This document shows positions 60,137 to 64,000 of a DNA stretch of 64,000 bases, piece by piece. The notes under the pieces were generated by a model that made no database searches, was not told where the DNA came from, and saw only the letters and a program-made list of their open reading frames with translations. The stretch is from Geothrix limicola (GTDB lineage Bacteria > Acidobacteriota > Holophagae > Holophagales > Holophagaceae): positions 186,001 to 250,000 of the forward strand of contig NZ_BSDE01000001.1 in assembly GCF_030268085.1 (NCBI RefSeq), read 5' to 3'. The position numbers and the translations under genes are program-made. Position 1 is the stretch's first letter; the number at the start of each line of letters is the position of its first letter.

Positions 60137-63100
60137 CTAGAAGCGGAAGCCAGATTCAATGCTCATGGAGCGGAAGCCCGACTTGCTGGCAGCGCCGGTG
60201 GTGTCGCCGACGCGCCAACCGCCGACATAGGGCGATACAGCGCCAGTTGGGTTCCACGTCGGCGGGTAGTCGTAGTAGTTGCCAGGGGTGTAGCCGTTGG
60301 TGACGATATGCTGGAAGACGTTGCCAATATCGCCGTTGAAGAACCACACCAAACTGCGGTGGACGGGCACCTCGAGGGCGTAATGGAGGTTGAATCCGTA
60401 CGAGCCCTGGTAGGTGAACTGGTTGTTGCCGCCGATCGGTAGATACATTCTGTTGCTGGGGAGGCGGTTGCCATCGTAGCCGCTCACAGGTGTCACCCCT
60501 CCCGGCGTCGGCGTGTCGTTGATGCCGGGAATCGCGTAGGCCTGGGTGGGTGAGAAGGGCGAACCACTGGTGTAGTTGAAGCGGAGGGTGACGGACTGTT
60601 TGACTTTCGCGGTTCCGCAATCGAAGACGAACCAACCGTTCAGATGGTGCACTGAGCGGCGGAGCTGATCGGGATTCGGAACGGCTCCGGCCTGGGCGTA
60701 GTAGTAGTTGTAGTAGAGGCTGTTCCAGTTCGATTGTTCTGAAGGATCGTACCGGACGCTCGAGTCGGGGTTGCTGGTGAGGTTCTCGTTGTCGTTCCCC
60801 GTGAATCTGGCATAGGAGTAGTTGCCCCCATAGGTCAGACGATGGGCAAGGGGAAGGTTCCATTCCAGTTCCAGGGCCTTGTAGCGGCGGTGGGCATTGG
60901 AATCAATGGCCAGAGTGCGTCGGAGTGCGGTGAACTGGGCATTCGGATCGTTGGGGTTCGATGGATCCTGGAAGACCGTGCCCTTTGTGTCGGGGAACCA
61001 GTCATAGAGATTCTCCCAATTGCGATTGATATAGGTGATGCGGATCGAACCACCGTTATCGAAATTGCGCCGGTACCCAACGGTCCATTCGGTGTCGGTC
61101 ATGCCTTTCACCTTGGGATCGATTTGATCAACCCCAGGTGCGGAGTAGTAAGCCAGGTGGGTGTAATTGGCGGGGTTGGTGAGCTGCGCCAAGCTAACGA
61201 GATAGGGCGCGTTCGGGTTGGCGGCGTTGGGGCTGGGGTCCGCCGCGCCTGTCCAGTAGTAGCCGCGCTGGTAGGCCTTCCGGGATTCGATGAAAGGCAG
61301 AATGACGCCGCCATTCAGGGGCTGGTGGAATTTCGCATACGAAACGTTGATCACCCGCTTCTGGTCGCCGCCGATGTCGAATTTGTATTCGAAGCGGGGC
61401 GTAAACTGGGTGTAACTAATTACGGTGTGCTTGACGTCCGAGCCCTTGAGCTTGTCCTGGCGAAGACCGAGCATCACACTGTGATTGTTGTTGATGGACC
61501 ACAGGTCATTCACGTACACGGAATCCGTGTCCACCTGGTACCAGCCGTGGGCGAGGCCAGAAGCGATGAAGTGTTCAGGAATGATCGGAGAATTGTAAGG
61601 ATCCGTCCAAATCTGCGCGTTTCCAGCACCTGGCCAGATGTCATTGAGGGTCGCCGTGTAGGGGAACACGATGAATTTCCCAGCGAGATTGGGGTCCGGG
61701 TAGGTTTTAGAGATTGAACCGGGGGTCTGGAACTGGTCGGGAGCACGGTATCCGTGGGGCGATGGCGTATCCCATTCAAACCTGTGATGGGTGAAACCCA
61801 CATCGATGATGTGGCTCCCATGACTGGTCTGGAGGATGTGCTGGTAGTTCAGGTCCGTCGTGGTGTCCCACTGACCGTCGAAGGGATCTGTCGGCGCCCC
61901 GCTCACGTTGATGAAGGGCGTGTAGATGGGTTCATTCCAAACCTGCAGGACGTTGGAAGGATTGACCCAACCGCTGCCGGTATTAATCTGCTGGCCGACC
62001 ATGGCCGTGACGTTCGGATCGGAACTCACGGGGTAGCTCCAGGTGCGCTTGGTCTGGCCGTAGCGCGCATCGAGGACCCCAGAGCTGCCAATGATGCCCT
62101 TGTAACCGATGCTCAGGAAACTGGTCCAGTACCGGTCGGTGCCAGTGCCACCGGGTGTGTCACTTCGGTAGTCCGTGTAGCGCTGGTTATCCTGCGTGTA
62201 GCTGAAATCGACCTGGTGGTTTTCATTGAGCTGGGCGAACAAAACGTACTGGTTCCAACTTCTGGTGCCTTGGTAGGGAAGCGTCTTGCCATCAAAGTCC
62301 CCGAGGTTGGCATTGCCGATGGTCGTCGTCGTGCCGGGGATCGTGAAGCCGGTGTAGTGGAGATCCGTGGGGCTGTTCGGGTAATAGTTGCGGGAAATGG
62401 GCGTGTTGTTGTCGGGAAAGATGCGAGTCGCGTAGGCGAAGGTGATGTGATCCTTCCAGATGGGGCCGCGGAGGGTGGCCTGCCATTCGCCGTTTTGCTG
62501 GCCCTCAGGAGCCTGAGGTTTGGCGTAAACGTTTCCTAGACGGTCCGGATTGGTGTACAGGTTGGCACCATTCCAATAGTTTCGGCTGTAGCTGCGACGG
62601 AGGGTGCCTGCGAATTCGTTGCTGCCGCGGGTGGTCACCCAGCTCATGATGCCGCTGTCCGTGCCGCCGTACCTGGCGTTCAGAGGTGACTGAATCACGG
62701 CCATGGATTCGAGCATGTCCGGAATCGTGGGGTTGACGGTCCAATTGGCGAAGGCGCCGTCGTTCACCTGGGAGCCGTTGAGCAGGATCTTGGTGCCCAC
62801 GTTGGAGCCGCCCCGAATACTGGGTGAATTGATGTTCTTCCCGTCTGCGGTCACGCCGGGGGCGAGGTAGGCCAGGGCGAAAATATCCGTCTGAGTGATT
62901 TTCATCATCTCTTCTTCAGAGAAGATGCTCTGGGTGACGGTTTCGGTCTTGTCCCGCTGGCCCATGGTGCTTTCCACCACCACCACAGCAGCCTGCTCCT
63001 TTGCGACTTCATTCATGGGCGTCAGAACGCCGTCCTCGTGAGAGGTCTGGCCCGCGACAACTCGGAAGTTCCCCTTGGAAGTCGCGAAGTCCTTCATGGT

Positions 63101-63340
63101 AATCGTGACGGTGAATTCGCCGCCGGGAAGCAGGGGAATGCGGTAGCCACCTTTGGCATCGGTGATGGCCGTTCGCTCGCCCAACAGTGCGGGCGAGCTC
63201 AGGCGCACCACGGCGCCTTGAAGCGGGGCTCCAGCCTTGGAGGTGACCCGGCCGGTCACGGTACCGGTGGTCTCCTGGCCCATGAGGGCACTGGCGGCAA
63301 TGAGCAGCGCCAGGGGTGTCATTCTTCGTGTCATGTTCAT
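60137..63340 (-). CDS. TonB-dependent receptor, Oar-type (receptor 4)
   Basis: This 1067-residue outer-membrane receptor has a signal peptide ending ASALMGQ and a regulatory-like domain (GTVTGRVTSKAGAPLQGAVV). Its plug contains SIRGGSNVGTKILLNGSQVN and NARYGGTDSGIMSWVTTRGS, and the barrel ends MSIESGFRF. It lies between two barrel-protein genes, all on the minus strand with 18-30-base gaps, so the three form a transcription unit. Its plug resembles that of receptor 2 (RGG-x-N-x-T/K pattern), and both are preceded by the same type of barrel gene. ATG 63340 has AGGAG upstream; ATG 63334 and 63364 are alternatives. Confidence 0.88.
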   Translation of the reverse strand: MNMTRRMTPLALLIAASALMGQETTGTVTGRVTSKAGAPLQGAVVRLSSPALLGERTAITDAKGGYRIPLLPGGEFTVTITMKDFATSKGNFRVVAGQTSHEDGVLTPMNEVAKEQAAVVVVESTMGQRDKTETVTQSIFSEEEMMKITQTDIFALAYLAPGVTADGKNINSPSIRGGSNVGTKILLNGSQVNDGAFANWTVNPTIPDMLESMAVIQSPLNARYGGTDSGIMSWVTTRGSNEFAGTLRRSYSRNYWNGANLYTNPDRLGNVYAKPQAPEGQQNGEWQATLRGPIWKDHITFAYATRIFPDNNTPISRNYYPNSPTDLHYTGFTIPGTTTTIGNANLGDFDGKTLPYQGTRSWNQYVLFAQLNENHQVDFSYTQDNQRYTDYRSDTPGGTGTDRYWTSFLSIGYKGIIGSSGVLDARYGQTKRTWSYPVSSDPNVTAMVGQQINTGSGWVNPSNVLQVWNEPIYTPFINVSGAPTDPFDGQWDTTTDLNYQHILQTSHGSHIIDVGFTHHRFEWDTPSPHGYRAPDQFQTPGSISKTYPDPNLAGKFIVFPYTATLNDIWPGAGNAQIWTDPYNSPIIPEHFIASGLAHGWYQVDTDSVYVNDLWSINNNHSVMLGLRQDKLKGSDVKHTVISYTQFTPRFEYKFDIGGDQKRVINVSYAKFHQPLNGGVILPFIESRKAYQRGYYWTGAADPSPNAANPNAPYLVSLAQLTNPANYTHLAYYSAPGVDQIDPKVKGMTDTEWTVGYRRNFDNGGSIRITYINRNWENLYDWFPDTKGTVFQDPSNPNDPNAQFTALRRTLAIDSNAHRRYKALELEWNLPLAHRLTYGGNYSYARFTGNDNENLTSNPDSSVRYDPSEQSNWNSLYYNYYYAQAGAVPNPDQLRRSVHHLNGWFVFDCGTAKVKQSVTLRFNYTSGSPFSPTQAYAIPGINDTPTPGGVTPVSGYDGNRLPSNRMYLPIGGNNQFTYQGSYGFNLHYALEVPVHRSLVWFFNGDIGNVFQHIVTNGYTPGNYYDYPPTWNPTGAVSPYVGGWRVGDTTGAASKSGFRSMSIESGFRF

Positions 63341-63370
63341 CAGAAGGCTCCTGTCTAGAATCAATGGGGG

Positions 63371-64000
63371 TTAAAGCTTCATGGACAGGCCGATCTCGAA
63401 TACGAAACCTCGGCCGTTCTTGTTGCTCAGAGTTCCGGGCTGGCCAGAGTAGGCGAGGGGGGTGTAGTCCTTGATGCCGTAGCCGATGTTCCGGAGGTTG
63501 CCTTCGAGCTTGAATTCCTTGGAGAACTGGTAAGCCAGACCTACGTGGGCGCCAATGCCAACCACAGTTCGATTGCTTTGGCCCGCGTAGCCCTCGTGAG
63601 CAGTGACGAAGTTTCCATTCGCATCACGAGGGAAGTACCTGCTCATCGAATGCCAGTTGCCATTCGCATCGAACCAGACGGCCCGCAGGTCAATCAGGAA
63701 CTCATTACTGGACTTGTAGGCGTCGAGACTCAGGCCTGCCTGCCAGGAGAGTCCCTCGATGCCGGGAATGGGGCTCAGATATGAGGTGCGTACTCCGAAT
63801 CCTTCCATCTTGTGGGCGCGAGAATCCGTGGAATTGATGGGACTGATCACCAGCGGATTTTGGGTGCTCGGGTCCTTGGTGACGATGCCGTAACCAGGAA
63901 CGTCGGCATACACGGTGCTGGGGGACTGCATCCGATCTCGCGTGTTCCCGGGGAAGAAGTCGTAGCACAGTTCGACACTGATGCCCCTGCCGCCGCCCAA
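63371..64000 (-). CDS. Outer-membrane beta-barrel protein, N-terminus outside the window
   Basis: The frame is open to the last base, so the signal peptide and first strands are missing; 209 residues are visible. They show DSRAHKMEGFGVRTSYLSPI and GLSWQAGLSLDAYKSSNEF, clearly parallel to DSRKNKVEGLHLRLGY and SLSWRAGLQFG in the protein at 29279. The C-terminal strand FVFEIGLSMKL ends in Leu rather than Phe. It lies upstream of receptor 4 on the same strand, repeating the arrangement at receptor 2. Confidence 0.78.
   Translation of the reverse strand: MGGGRGISVELCYDFFPGNTRDRMQSPSTVYADVPGYGIVTKDPSTQNPLVISPINSTDSRAHKMEGFGVRTSYLSPIPGIEGLSWQAGLSLDAYKSSNEFLIDLRAVWFDANGNWHSMSRYFPRDANGNFVTAHEGYAGQSNRTVVGIGAHVGLAYQFSKEFKLEGNLRNIGYGIKDYTPLAYSGQPGTLSNKNGRGFVFEIGLSMKL

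Overview
The window is high-GC bacterial chromosome with dense, tightly packed genes. Four very large Oar-type TonB-dependent receptors (N-terminal carboxypeptidase-regulatory-like fold, no SusD partner), several small beta-barrel outer-membrane proteins, two-domain PPK2, Hanks-type kinase and ROK/GntR-controlled sugar genes suggest a Gram-negative of the Acidobacteriota, probably the Holophagae (Geothrix/Holophaga-like). This is inferred from gene content; there is no rRNA here to confirm it.

Region 1 (1-25.9 kb) is mostly housekeeping: a broken VOC gene at the edge, a DUF948/YtxH envelope pair, an FAD-dependent dehydrogenase, polyphosphate:AMP phosphotransferase, an isochorismatase-MarR pair behind an AT-rich dyad, a Mop molybdate-binding protein, a DUF299 regulatory protein, a histidine kinase, glutamine-dependent NAD synthetase, tRNA-Leu(CAA), bacteriohemerythrin, a first TonB receptor, a chemotaxis receptor, MutS2, ribosomal protein S21, a receiver-kinase fusion, a psd-scpB-zinc ribbon operon, a HutD-like cupin, a TSUP transporter and GMP reductase.

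Region 2 (25.9-43 kb) looks like an amino-sugar utilisation locus. An outer-membrane barrel and TonB receptor lie beside a ROK repressor, which is divergent from a run of GH20 hexosaminidase, ROK kinase, GH2 exo-beta-glucosaminidase, FHS-type MFS transporter, second ROK kinase, sugar porter and NagB. A PIG-L deacetylase faces NagB. No NagA (GlcNAc-6-phosphate deacetylase) is visible. The set resembles the archaeal chitin route, in which the sugar is deacetylated before phosphorylation.

Region 3 (43-55 kb) is a galactose operon with overlapping genes: SSS symporter, a two-helix membrane protein, galK, galT, a secreted GH27 alpha-galactosidase, galM and a secreted unclassified glycosidase. A convergent GH63/GH37-like glycosidase follows. 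An AT-rich 0.86-kb spacer with small repeats precedes it.

Region 4 (55-64 kb) holds two more TonB receptors and two barrel proteins around a FadR-type GntR regulator. The intergenic region in front of that regulator has repeated TTAG/CTAA dyads that sit on a plausible promoter of the neighbouring receptor. Together regions 2-4 look like a glycan-harvesting island: outer-membrane uptake, periplasmic trimming, inner-membrane import and cytoplasmic conversion to central metabolites.
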